Assembly (NCBI RefSeq): GCF_020497125.1 | Contig: NC_059080.1 | Coordinates: forward strand, 47,061,563-47,125,562 | Length of the DNA stretch: 64,000 nt | Reading direction: 5' to 3' | Origin: Mauremys mutica | Taxonomy: Eukaryota > Chordata > Testudines > Geoemydidae | In this document: positions 32,270 through 42,214 of the stretch, piece by piece | How positions within the stretch are numbered: position 1 is the first letter of the stretch | How the letters are laid out: each line of letters starts with the position of its first letter | Notes under the pieces: model-generated | Told to the model about the DNA's origin: nothing | What the model saw: the letters and a program-made list of their open reading frames with translations, nothing else | Databases searched by the model: none | Translations under genes and position numbers: made by a program

Positions 32270-35200
32270 ATGGAGAGAGGATTATTAGAAGACCTGTGCC
32301 GAGGGGCACGAATCCCAGTAACCAAAGCTGTGCTGGTGGCGGGGTTCCCAGAAGAGATGGAACCAAATGAAATTGAGGAAAGCCTAGATGCAGCTGAAAT
32401 ACTGGGGAGGGTAAAGGTCCACACCCGTATTTACAACCGCAAAGTGAAGGGCATGGTAGCACTATGTACTCACTCCAAGGAAGCAGATCTTGACAAAGTG
32501 CCCAAAGAGGTGAAAGTAGAAGGTATCCCCTGGACAATTCTCGGGGCAGAGCAGTCCCCTCCTAGTGTGCCTGAGTCACTTGAGGTGGATTCTTTAGCAC
32601 AGAAATTGCAAGCTCTGATGGTAGATGAGAAGCGGACAAGAGAAGAATTAATTTTAGCATTAGGAGGGGATCCAACACCTGCAGCACCCAGCCTGGTGGG
32701 ATGGGCCAAAGAGCTGGGAAATGCTCTCAAAGATGCATTGAAGCCGGTACATGAAAATGCACCATACAAGCGGTTACGTTCATTCTCGGGGGTGTCACCT
32801 GTACCATCAGGGGAGGATGATTATGAAACCTGGAGGGATTTTACGGTGCCACTTGTCCAAGAGTGGGAATGCTCTGATGCTGAGAAGCGGAAACGGGTGC
32901 TTGAGAGTCTGAGGGGACCTGCCATGCGAATTATCCGAGCCCTGAAAGACTCACAACCAGCCGCCACAGTGCAAGACTATTTAACCGCTCTTGAGAGTGT
33001 CTACGGTGCTACTGATAGCAGTGAAGACCTGTATTATCGGTTTCGCCATACCTATCAGGAGCCCCACGAACGATTGTCTGATTTCATCAGGAGACTAGAG
33101 GATTTGCTACAGCAGGTAGTGCGGAAGGAGGGCATCCCCACCAAGCGCATTGATTTTGCTAGATTGGACCAAATCCTCCGGGGCACCCGACAAGATGGGT
33201 TGATGTTGTGGAAACTGCAGCTGAGGGAGCGGGCCCAAGACCCACCCCCATTCCACAAGCTCATTCGAGAGATACGTGAGGAGGAGGAGCGATTGTTGCA
33301 AGCGGATGCAGTGTTGCAGCCGAAGACGGCAGGGAGTCACACCACCACAGTGCTTGGAGAGATGGAAGATGCCCCATCAGTGGCAGCAGCACTGAGAGAT
33401 TTGACCCGAGAAGTGGCCATGATGAAAGCTCAGGGACATACTGTGCCATCCTCAAGAGAGGAGAGTAGCAGGAGGGGTGATAGCCAGCGTGAAGGTTTCT
33501 GTTATAACTGTGGAAGAGATGGTCACTATGCCTTCGACTGTCAAAACAAGACAGATCATGCAAGGGTATCTCAGAGATTGCAGCAGACCATTAGGAGGCT
33601 TCAGGGAAACACCCACAGGGCTTGGGGAAGGAGCAACCCAAGACAAGGCTCCCCAGGAAAAACCACAAACAGAGGCTACCCACGTGGGCTGATAGGCCCC
33701 CAGGCTATAGTACCTGTTCGTATAGAAGGACGATTGTGTGAGGCATTGCTGGACAGTGGATCACAGGTCACCATACTTTATGAATCTTACTACCGAGAAC
33801 ACCTGCAGCATTTGCCCCTGCGTCCCCTGTCTGGCCTGACAGTCTGGGGAATTGGCTGTGACTCCTGCCCCTATCGGGGATATATCCTGTTGAATGTTCA
33901 GTTCCCAAAGAACGTTGCGGGGGTAAACCAGGAAATAGAAACTTTGGCACTGGTCTGCCCAGATCCAAAGGGAAGAAAGTATGCACCTTTAATCCTAGGG
34001 ACAAATGCAAACCTGTTCCAGAGGTTGGCGTGGAAATGCCGTGAGATGGCAGGGAACAACTATCTGCAGGAGCTGCCAATGCACGCTTTATGTAAAGCCG
34101 CATACCAGCGAGCCAGGGGGCCCCCATCCCAAGAGAAGACCAAGGCTAGGCCTTTTGGGAGGGATAGTTTCCAGTTTGGGGATTCCCCCATTCCTGCTGA
34201 GTGGAAGGACCGCCTGTGTGAGAAGTTAGTCAAGAGGAAGGCTGTTTTCTCTATGCACGAATGGGATGTTGGGTGTGCACATGATGTGGAGCACCATATC
34301 CAAATGCAGGATGGTCGGCCTTTTCGAGAGAGGTCAAGACGATTAGCCCCCGCTGATATTGAAGATGTGAGGCAGCACCTACAGGAACTGGTTCAAGCAG
34401 GTATCATTGAGGAATCCAGGAGCTCCTACGCATCGCCAATCGTCGTAGTACAAAAGAAAAGTGGAAAGGTGCGCATGTGCGTCGACTATCGCACTCTGAA
34501 CCGGCGGACGATCCCTGACCAATACACAATGCCCCGGGTGGATGATGCTTTGGATAGCCTGAATGGTAGCTGCTGGTTCTCTGTCCTTGACCTCCGCAGT
34601 GGATACTATCAAGTGCCCATGGCACCCGAGGACCGGGAGAAGACAGCATTCATCTGCCCTTTAGGATTTTACCAATTTAATCGCATGCCTCAAGGAGTAT
34701 CTGGAGCTCCAGCCACATTTCAGCGACTCATGGAGCGGGTGGTAGGGGACATGCACCTGTTGGAGTGTCTGGTGTACCTGGATGACATTATAGTGTTCGG
34801 GCGCACTTTAGAAGAACACGAGACTCGGCTGTGCAAAGTCCTGGATCGTTTGGAACAGGCTGGCCTCAAGTTATCCTTAGACAAGTGCATCTTCTGCCAG
34901 ACATCCGTGCGGTATGTGGGACACATAGTGTCTGCAGATGGTATAGCTACAGACCCAGAGAAGGTGAAGGCGGTAACTACCTGGCCGAGGCCCACAACTC
35001 TCAAGGAATTAAGGTCATTTCTGGGATTCTGTGGCTATTACCGCAAGTTTATCAATAATTTTTCGCACATCGTACATGCACTCACAGAGCTCACCAAGGG
35101 ATACCCCCCCACAAATAAGAAGAAGGGGAACTCACCTCGCCATAAATACTTCAATGTGGGTGCACCTTTTGGAAAACGGTGGACTGCTGAGTTTGAAGAA

Positions 35201-37747
35201 GCTTTCCATAAAATCATTCAACAGCTCACGCAAGCACCTGTTTTGGTGTACGCTGATCCCACCCAGCCGTATGAACTTCATGTTGATGCAAGCTACACTG
35301 GTTTAGGCGCTGTCCTTTATCAAGAGCATAAAGGCAAACTCCGACCGGTAGCATTTGCAAGTCGAGGTCTCACACCGCCTGAGAGAAACTACCCTGCACA
35401 TCAAGTGGAGTTCCTGGCATTGAAATGGGCCATCACAGAGAGGTTCCATGACTACCTCTATGGGGCCAAGTTCACTGTAAAAACTGATAATAACCCTTTG
35501 ACATACATCAAGACAACAGCAAAATTATCCGTAGCAGGACACCGGTGGTTAGCGGCACTCTCTGCCTATGATTTCACTCTGCAGTATCGACCCGGTCGAA
35601 CAAACGTGGATGCAGATGCCTTGTCTCGGCAACCTCACTCTAAGGATTTATTACCCAGTGATCAGATGAATGTGGGGACCTCTGCACTGAGAGCTTTATG
35701 CCAACGGGTATCCATTGTGGAGGAAAAATCCACAGCCAATGGAGAACGAGCAATTGACTGTCTGGGTGCACCACCAGAAGCCATACCCATAGCCTACTCA
35801 AGTTTTACTAGAGTACAGGACCCACAGCTGCCCAAACTAAAGGATCGAGAGGTAGAGTATGCCCAGCGAGCTGATCCACGGATGAAGGACATCCTTTATG
35901 CATTGGAAAGGGGAAAAGATCCCAGGGCTATTCGACCGAGTCACCCAGAGGAGGCCCTTTTGCTGAAAGAATGGGATCGCTTATTGGTTCGGGATGGACG
36001 ACTTTACCGAGGGCAGAAGCATCCTCAGAGGCCTCACCATAAGCAGTTGGTGCTACCGCAGAAGTACCGGCAAGGCGTGTTAGAGGCCTGCCACGATCGA
36101 ATGGGGCATCTGGGAATCGAGCGGTTGGAGGCCCTAGTTAAGGCAAGATTCTATTGGCCCCGAATGGGGCCTGACATCGCCCACCATATTCGCACCTGCA
36201 CCAGATGTATCCAACGAAAGACTCTGCCTAAGCAGGCGGCTCCTCTTGTCAGCATCACAAGTTCTGCACCTATGGAGCTTGTCTTTATGGACTTTCTGTC
36301 ATTAGAGCCTGACCGCCGGGGTACTGCAAATATCTTGGTGGTCACTGACCATTTTACTCGTTATGCCCAGGCTTATCCCACCAAAGATCAAAAAGCTTCC
36401 ACGGTCGCCAAGATCCTGTGGGAAAAGTTCTTCGTCCACTATGGGTTGCCCGCCAGACTACACTCAGATCAGGGACGGGATTTTGAAAGTCGATTAATAA
36501 AAGAACTTTGTAAGATCATGGGGATAAAAAAATCACGTACCACCCCTTATCATCCCCAAGGGGATCCACTACCAGAACGATTCAACCGCACACTACTGAA
36601 CATGCTGGGAACTCTGGAGCCTCAGCAGAAAAAATACTGGAGCCAGCACGTAGAGCATTTGGTTCATGCATATAACTGCACTCGACACGATGCAACTGGG
36701 TTCACACCATACATGTTAATGTTCGGTCGAGAGGCCCGGTTGCCGATCGATCTCTGTTTTGAAGTGTCTTCAGATGGGGCACTCCCAAAAACATACTTGG
36801 GGTATGTGGCGCGCTTAAGAGATCAACTGAAAGAGGCATATCGAATAGCGACGCAAGCAGCTGGTCACCAGAATCAAAAGAATAAAACCCGATATGATCA
36901 GCGAGTGAGGCAACAGAAGATTCGGGTTGGTGACCGAGTTTTGGCCCGAAATCTCGGACTACAGGGAAAACACAAAATTGCAGATCGTTGGGAGTCACAC
37001 CCGTACATTATAAAGAAGAAACTTGGAGATCTACCAGTGTATCGCATACGTCCTGAGGGCAGTCGTGGCCCCACCAAAACTCTCCACCGGAATCATCTGT
37101 TACCTATAGGACAAGTATTGTTTCCCCGTGAGGATGTTTCCACAGATTCTGAAACTCCTGGACCTGCAAGTCGGACACGGTCCCAACGATGGAAATATAC
37201 CCGTCCTCTGCAAACACCCAGCTCCTCGGAGAGTGAGGATGAAATAGGGTTTGGTGAACATCCAGTTGGGAATGACCTGACCCTAATGGATCCTTTTGTT
37301 GTCACGCAAAGAGATGGTGAAGGGAAAGACCCCACACTGAGCATTCCCGAGGCCTCACTGTCCCAAGCTGTGGAGACCCCCCAAGAACATGATGAGGAAG
37401 GCTCAGTGCAGGCAGAGAACCCTGTACCCCAAACAGCCACTTTAAACCCAGATGCACTTAAATTCGTGCCTCAAGGACCCATCATCTTGCCTCCATGTCC
37501 GGTGGTGTCACCTCAGCCAACATCCGACAGCCAGCCTAGACGTTCCTCTAGGGAAGGGAAGCCCAGGTGTGTGCTGACGTATGATCGTTTAGGGGAACCC
37601 AGTGACCTACAGCTTCCTGGGGTGCCACGGGGGGCGAGCTGCCTCATGGGAAACCTGTTCCACCCCTCGGGGTCCTGTGGGATGGATGATGGGAATGCTT
37701 CTGACGAATGGGGGCCCTGGGTCTCCTGCTGGGGATCCATGGCTTAA
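32270..37747 (+). CDS. gag-pol: Gag-Pol polyprotein with PNMA-like Gag, 1825 residues
   Basis: One uninterrupted frame from ATG 32270, directly after an A13 run, to TAA 37747. Residues 1-95 resemble the PNMA N-terminal domain (MERGLLEDLCRG, EIEESLDAA, GIPWTIL); 160-345 resemble the PNMA capsid (YKRLRSFSG, EWECSDAEKRKRVLESLRGP, LRGTRQDG). A CCHC knuckle follows (C411, C414, H419, C424), then aspartic protease DSG 495-497, reverse transcriptase (D774, YLDD 836-839), RNase H (D1006, D1073), integrase HHCC (H1275, H1280, C1310, C1313) and DD35E core (D1341, D1400, E1436). A GPY/F-like segment is near 1555-1610. The last ~200 residues are acidic, Ser/Pro-rich and unrecognised; I see no chromodomain. 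Gag and Pol share a frame with no stop or shift, unlike many relatives. The frame is open upstream into the LTR (31988), but ATG 32270 fits the PNMA-like start. Confidence 0.93.
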   Translation: MERGLLEDLCRGARIPVTKAVLVAGFPEEMEPNEIEESLDAAEILGRVKVHTRIYNRKVKGMVALCTHSKEADLDKVPKEVKVEGIPWTILGAEQSPPSVPESLEVDSLAQKLQALMVDEKRTREELILALGGDPTPAAPSLVGWAKELGNALKDALKPVHENAPYKRLRSFSGVSPVPSGEDDYETWRDFTVPLVQEWECSDAEKRKRVLESLRGPAMRIIRALKDSQPAATVQDYLTALESVYGATDSSEDLYYRFRHTYQEPHERLSDFIRRLEDLLQQVVRKEGIPTKRIDFARLDQILRGTRQDGLMLWKLQLRERAQDPPPFHKLIREIREEEERLLQADAVLQPKTAGSHTTTVLGEMEDAPSVAAALRDLTREVAMMKAQGHTVPSSREESSRRGDSQREGFCYNCGRDGHYAFDCQNKTDHARVSQRLQQTIRRLQGNTHRAWGRSNPRQGSPGKTTNRGYPRGLIGPQAIVPVRIEGRLCEALLDSGSQVTILYESYYREHLQHLPLRPLSGLTVWGIGCDSCPYRGYILLNVQFPKNVAGVNQEIETLALVCPDPKGRKYAPLILGTNANLFQRLAWKCREMAGNNYLQELPMHALCKAAYQRARGPPSQEKTKARPFGRDSFQFGDSPIPAEWKDRLCEKLVKRKAVFSMHEWDVGCAHDVEHHIQMQDGRPFRERSRRLAPADIEDVRQHLQELVQAGIIEESRSSYASPIVVVQKKSGKVRMCVDYRTLNRRTIPDQYTMPRVDDALDSLNGSCWFSVLDLRSGYYQVPMAPEDREKTAFICPLGFYQFNRMPQGVSGAPATFQRLMERVVGDMHLLECLVYLDDIIVFGRTLEEHETRLCKVLDRLEQAGLKLSLDKCIFCQTSVRYVGHIVSADGIATDPEKVKAVTTWPRPTTLKELRSFLGFCGYYRKFINNFSHIVHALTELTKGYPPTNKKKGNSPRHKYFNVGAPFGKRWTAEFEEAFHKIIQQLTQAPVLVYADPTQPYELHVDASYTGLGAVLYQEHKGKLRPVAFASRGLTPPERNYPAHQVEFLALKWAITERFHDYLYGAKFTVKTDNNPLTYIKTTAKLSVAGHRWLAALSAYDFTLQYRPGRTNVDADALSRQPHSKDLLPSDQMNVGTSALRALCQRVSIVEEKSTANGERAIDCLGAPPEAIPIAYSSFTRVQDPQLPKLKDREVEYAQRADPRMKDILYALERGKDPRAIRPSHPEEALLLKEWDRLLVRDGRLYRGQKHPQRPHHKQLVLPQKYRQGVLEACHDRMGHLGIERLEALVKARFYWPRMGPDIAHHIRTCTRCIQRKTLPKQAAPLVSITSSAPMELVFMDFLSLEPDRRGTANILVVTDHFTRYAQAYPTKDQKASTVAKILWEKFFVHYGLPARLHSDQGRDFESRLIKELCKIMGIKKSRTTPYHPQGDPLPERFNRTLLNMLGTLEPQQKKYWSQHVEHLVHAYNCTRHDATGFTPYMLMFGREARLPIDLCFEVSSDGALPKTYLGYVARLRDQLKEAYRIATQAAGHQNQKNKTRYDQRVRQQKIRVGDRVLARNLGLQGKHKIADRWESHPYIIKKKLGDLPVYRIRPEGSRGPTKTLHRNHLLPIGQVLFPREDVSTDSETPGPASRTRSQRWKYTRPLQTPSSSESEDEIGFGEHPVGNDLTLMDPFVVTQRDGEGKDPTLSIPEASLSQAVETPQEHDEEGSVQAENPVPQTATLNPDALKFVPQGPIILPPCPVVSPQPTSDSQPRRSSREGKPRCVLTYDRLGEPSDLQLPGVPRGASCLMGNLFHPSGSCGMDDGNASDEWGPWVSCWGSMA

Positions 37748-37788
37748 AGTTGCCTACCTTGATGGGGACATCAAGGATTATTTCTTTT

Positions 37789-37800
37789 GGGGGGGGAGAG
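37789..37800 (+). promoter_or_regulatory. Polypurine tract
   Basis: GGGGGGGGAGAG directly abuts the 3' LTR, as expected for plus-strand priming. Confidence 0.85.
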
Positions 37801-38653
37801 TGTAACCCCTTTGGGGTCTAGAGAGCATGGCCCCTTTAAATCTTTTTCCCAAGGGGGAGGGGGAGAGTAAGAAAAAGGAGGGAAACTCCAGGGGGCAGGG
37901 CTGGAGCTGGAGGGAGAGAGAGGAGAAGCAGCATGGCTGGCCCTGGAGAAGGAAGCAGAGAGAACCTGCCTGAGGCCTGAGGAGGACAGGCCCGATCGGG
38001 GACAGCCCAGGACAGGAGCCAGGAGGAGCCCTGTGCCGGGGGGAATCACCCGAGGAGGACAGGCCGGAGCTGAACCCAGTATCACGGCTGCCCGGAGCTG
38101 CCTGGGGCTGTAAGTACTGGGGCTTGTAACTCTGCACTGGAAATAAGGAGGAAGGCTGTTAGATAGTTAAGTGGGGAGGTGGTCGCTCTGTGCGGCTTTG
38201 CAGAGAGCGGCAGAAGAGGGCACCGGAGGGGTTTGCTGGGGAGAGTTCACTGGCGCCGAAGACAACCAGGAGCACCCAAGACTCACCACCGGACTGGAAC
38301 TTTGCTCAGGCCTCCTGAACTTTGTGTGCAGACACATTGCTTAGTGTCTGCCCCTCCAGACTGTGCTACCACTGGGTCCGTGGGGCCTTGTTTTGAATGC
38401 AGCCCTGTTTTACTGCTCCCCCTATATTTCTCCTTGTTGTTTTTCTCCTCCCAGCCCTCTGTAAATAAATATCTCCCTTTGTTATGTCCATTGTACTTTT
38501 CCTGTGGGTGTGTGTGTTCACTCTGGGGGGTTTGGAACAGGTGCCCCTGGGGTGGAAGGGATTTCTCCTGCTGCATTCCTGCGCGCGCTGTCTCTTGGCC
38601 AGAGCTGCCTGCAGAGCAGACTCCATCTTGGCTACGAGGGCGCTAAAGTTACA
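37801..38653 (+). repeat. Gypsy 3' LTR
   Basis: Same length and ends as the 5' LTR. A poly(A) signal AATAAA lies at 38464-38469. It is followed by the ATTA target duplication and then by LTR-1 sequence. Confidence 0.95.
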
Positions 38654-38834
38654 ATTACAAGTTTCTTTTCTATACTCAGATTCTGTGATTGCGAGAGGGG
38701 AAGTATTGCCTCTTAGAAGCACCCAGAGGTGGTGTGTAATTTTCTAGGTTATTGGGTGGGGGCTGAAGCTGGTTCTGTGTATGTATTGAACCTGACCCTG
38801 GTTCCTGCCGACTCCATCGGGCAGAAGGGTTACA
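38654..38834 (+). mobile_element. LTR-1 copy A, last segment
   Basis: GAGGGGAAGTATTGCCTCTTAG, a GGTGTGTAATT block and a final GCAGAAGGGTTACA match the ends of the other LTR-1 copies. TAGA follows at 38835-38838, matching TAGA at 25540-25543. Removing the two inserts gives an LTR of about 1058 bp. Confidence 0.8.
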
Positions 38835-39820
38835 TAGATAATGTTTAGTACATTCCCCTCCTCTTTCTTTCCTGTGCAAAACCTTCATTTTTGTCCTCAA
38901 AGTCTTGACACGTGTCCTGCTGGGACAAACTCTGAGGTTGGCAGCATCCATAACTGCCCTACATGTCAGCCACCTGCACAGAATTCTCTTTCCAGATCCG
39001 ATTTAACTCAATCCCAATAGTAAGAAACTAGTTCGCTAATGCGGTTTGCTACCTCTGCTCCCGTGCACCTTAGATCATTTTGCCATCACATTCAAAATAA
39101 CAACTCTTCAAACTGCTCAAGATGCAACATACTAAAGAGAGTGCAAAGGGGAGCATCTGTCAACCTGAAATAATTGAGCAAGCAGGCAATGTCCAGTGCA
39201 GCACAAAAGTAAACTTGTTACCCATCTCCTTGGGTAACTTCATCTCTGTCACAGCAGCCTGCTGTTTGAAGCTCCCTCTGGCCACCTCTGCTGCTGCAGC
39301 TGAGCCCTAATATGAAATCCAGGCATTGGGGTGCCCGTTACTTTGGAGAAGGGCTCAGGCCCTACAAATGGGATCAGATTTTCCCCAAGAGCTGAGAACG
39401 TTGGGTGCCGAGCTCTCTGGAAATGCAGCCCCATGGGGCTGGCAGTCAACTGATCTCCATGGGCTGGGTGTATGGTTCCATAGTATTTGATGCTCATGAA
39501 TTTGGGGGATTAAAAGACCCAGCTAGAACAGATGTGTGCTGTGCAAACTTCCCACCTACAGCTGTGCCCTGCCCCTCACTCCTGACCCGCAGTACCCCTT
39601 TTCATCCAGTCGTGTGCTTCCACCCACAGCTCTCCCATCACAGTTCAAATTCTGACCTGCTACAGTCTGGTACGTTGCTATGTAACTGTGGTCAAACCCA
39701 CGGCACCACTTCAGACTGCTCTGTGCCTTGTTTTACAGCAAAGTGCTACAAATGAGCCTGATGAATGTTGTACTTGATTCTGCAGCTAGTCACACTGAGA
39801 TCTACAGGACAGATTCAGCC
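38835..39820. other. Unrecognised, apparently single-copy DNA
   Basis: No repeat or coding signal recognised. Confidence 0.35.
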
Positions 39821-40197
39821 TGTCATGGAGCAGGGCAGTCAGGCCTAGTGGTCAGAGCAGTGTCAGGAACAGTGCTGAGGATCAGAGCTGGAGTCAGGAA
39901 CTAAGCAGGGCAGGAGCAAGGCTGGCAACAAGACAGGCACTGGAGTGATTGCGGCTGCAGCTGTAAGCTCTGCACCTGCAGGCTCCTTGAAGCCAATTGT
40001 GTGGGTGGGCCAACCAGCTAGGTGATTTGCCACAGCCACTCCCCTATGTGAAGGAAATTCCTGAAGGGCCTCTGTTGCAGCTTTACGGCCACATTGGCCT
40101 GATGGAATCAGCCTGACATGGCACCCATGAGCCAGACCCTGTGGAGTGCTTACCAGGGATGGCTCTTCCCAGCGTAGGAGAGGGTGGCCTGGTGACA
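39821..40197. repeat. Possible short LTR-like unit
   Basis: A 377-bp stretch starts TGTCATGGAG and ends CTGGTGACA, so its ends are TGTCA...TGACA. I could not find a matching target duplication, which leaves it uncertain. Confidence 0.3.
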
Positions 40198-41092
40198 GGT
40201 TGCTGTGCATTCCCCAGCACAAAGGAAATGAGATGATCTTGTCAGCAGCATCCTCCCTCGGTCCCTCCCCCAGGCTCTTTCCCCACAGGAGCTGCTGTTA
40301 GAGCAAAGCAGTACAAATTGAGGGGGGTGTCAAAAAGCAACGAGAGAGGGAGACGGGCACAACGCTTGCCGAGTGTCTGATGCTCTTAGCTGGCGCTCCC
40401 CACACAGTCAGGAGAGTCATGAATGAGCCGGGGCTCAGGGAGCTCTCAGCTGTAAGCAGCCTAATTAACCTCTGCACGTGGGCTGCTTCGGCTCTGGCCT
40501 GACGTTGAGGTGGGCGACCACACGCGCGGCTTTGTGCTCTGGGTTTAGCAGCTCAGCAGGAACGTGTATTATATCGATTCCCTAATCCCATTTCTTTTCG
40601 CCTTCTTGGCTCACTAATGAACGCTGGGGCTCTCAGAGGCTGCAAGGTTCACCTTGCCTAGTGCTGGAAGTACCTGTATGGGGGAAGCGAACACGAGGGA
40701 ACCTTAATTTCCTCCAGCTTGGATCATTCACCTTTTCTGAGCCTGGCTGTGGAACTGGGCTCATTTGAGGGGTTCAGGACTTTGTCTGCAGTAAAAAAGG
40801 TGGGGGCTAGTTCTCTGGGGCCTGCACTGTGGGGAATCATTTACACAATGTGAATAGAGTGCAAAGCAGCTATGAAACACCCTGGCTGACGTGCTGTACT
40901 GGTCTCTGAGAGGTACAACCCAGGAGTGGAAGGGGGGCAAACTAATGTTGCATTAAACCACCTTTGTGTCCTCCCTGTTCTCCATGGCTACAGAGGTTGG
41001 TATGGTCCCAGCATCAGCCAGAGTAGTTCCACCATGCTCTTCATACGCAGCTGCCTATTTGCTACACCAGAGCCTGCAGCAGCCCTGAAATC
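40198..41092. other. Apparently single-copy DNA, CpG-containing
   Basis: 40320-40640 contains more CpGs than the surroundings and homeodomain-like CTAATTAA and CTAATCCC sites. It has no repeat I recognise. A regulatory element is possible but unproven. Confidence 0.25.
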
Positions 41093-41262
41093 CAGGGCCG
41101 CCCGGGGGGGGGGGGGGAAGTGGGGCAATTTGCCCCAGGCTCCGGGCCCCACAGGGGCCTCCACGAGAATACAGTATTTTATAGTATTGCAACTTTTTTT
41201 TATGGAAGGGGGCCCCTGAAATTGCTTTGCCCCAGGCCCCCTGAATCCTCTGGGCGGCCCTG
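41093..41262. mobile_element. hAT-type MITE
   Basis: A 170-bp element starts CAGGGCCGCCCGGGG and ends CTGGGCGGCCCTG. The flanks are CTGAAATC (41085-41092) and CTGAAACC (41263-41270), a 7-of-8 target duplication. It contains a long G run (41104-41118). Confidence 0.85.
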
Positions 41263-41559
41263 CTGAAACCCCTGTAGCAGCATCTGCTTCTGCCTCTGCT
41301 TCCTAGCACACCCCTTAGGACTGGGCTTGGGAGGGGGTCTCTGCAGGCTGTCCTATGCTACACATGTGGCTAGGGGAATCTCCCCAGGCTACACCCCTGT
41401 ACATCACCCCAGGGGAGAATCATCAGAATCTAGAGATTTCCTGGGGTGCCGGGGGGGGGGAATAACACTGTTGTATAGTCATTAGACTAGGAGACAGAAG
41501 AGTAGGGAAGATTCCAGCAAATGAAGGGCCTTTGCTACTGATTGCAGATTGATGGCTGC

Positions 41560-41720
41560 CCCTGGTTCCTGTCAGATGTTGGACAGATCACTTAGGCACT
41601 GATTTAGGTGCCTACATACCTTGGAGGATCTGGGCCTCAGTTTCCCCTCTGTAAAATGGGGTATAATAGCACTGTCCTATCTCCCAGGGAGGTGTTGGGG
41701 GAATATATTAAAGACTGAGA
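41560..41720 (+). repeat. MIR-type SINE with a small insertion
   Basis: GACAGATCACTTAGG, CTCAGTTTCCCCTCTGTAAA and ATGGGGTATAATAGCAC are MIR blocks. About 40 bp (41593-41637, GATTTAGGTGCCTAC...GGAGGATCTGGG) of the 8022-type palindromic repeat separate them. Confidence 0.6.
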
Positions 41721-42214
41721 TACTACAATAATGGAGGCCAGAGAGTGAAACCTAGAATGGTGAAACTCCAGGGTCTGGAGGCTTGGCTCAGAGAAGCACC
41801 CAAACCTCGCTTTAGACAGACAGTGGGATGCGTCAATTTCTGTAAATTAATCATGTGCATAAGTGTTTGCTGAATCCGAGCCTACCTTGTATATATCAGC
41901 TGCCTGGAGACTGTCAGGGCTTTCCAAAATGAAAGATCTCACACAGCAGACGGGCAGGCAGCCTCCTTGCATTGAAAGGGGCCTTGATGGAAACCTGGCT
42001 CCTCTCTTGCACTACCGTTGCATACATCACCACAGGTTTCACCAGGGAAGAAACAAGTAGCATTGGGGGAAAAAAACCGCACATGTAAATAATTTAGTAT
42101 TTGAAAAGCAATGCTATTTTTAGTAACAATCAGAGATGGGTTTAAGCTGAAGAATGTGATCCATATTTCTAACACCTCAGATGTCAGGGAGCAGGGGGTT
42201 GATTTGTCCAATTA
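41721..42214. other. Unrecognised DNA
   Basis: Nothing recognised upstream of the antisense CR1. Confidence 0.3.

Larger units (their letters stand above)
31285..38653 (+). mobile_element. Complete Ty3/gypsy retrotransposon with PNMA-like Gag
   Basis: A 7369-bp element with two 853-bp LTRs, a primer-binding-site position, a single gag-pol frame and a polypurine tract. It is flanked by ATTA at 31281-31284 and 38654-38657. The LTRs differ at five positions by my count, so insertion is recent relative to its neighbours. It lies inside the older LTR-1 copy A. Pol order protease, reverse transcriptase, RNase H, integrase identifies Ty3/gypsy; no env-like frame is present. Confidence 0.95.

Noticed and set aside
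39821..40197. Confident solo LTR call
   Set aside because: TGTCA...TGACA ends are suggestive, but no target duplication was found, so it is listed only as a low-confidence repeat.
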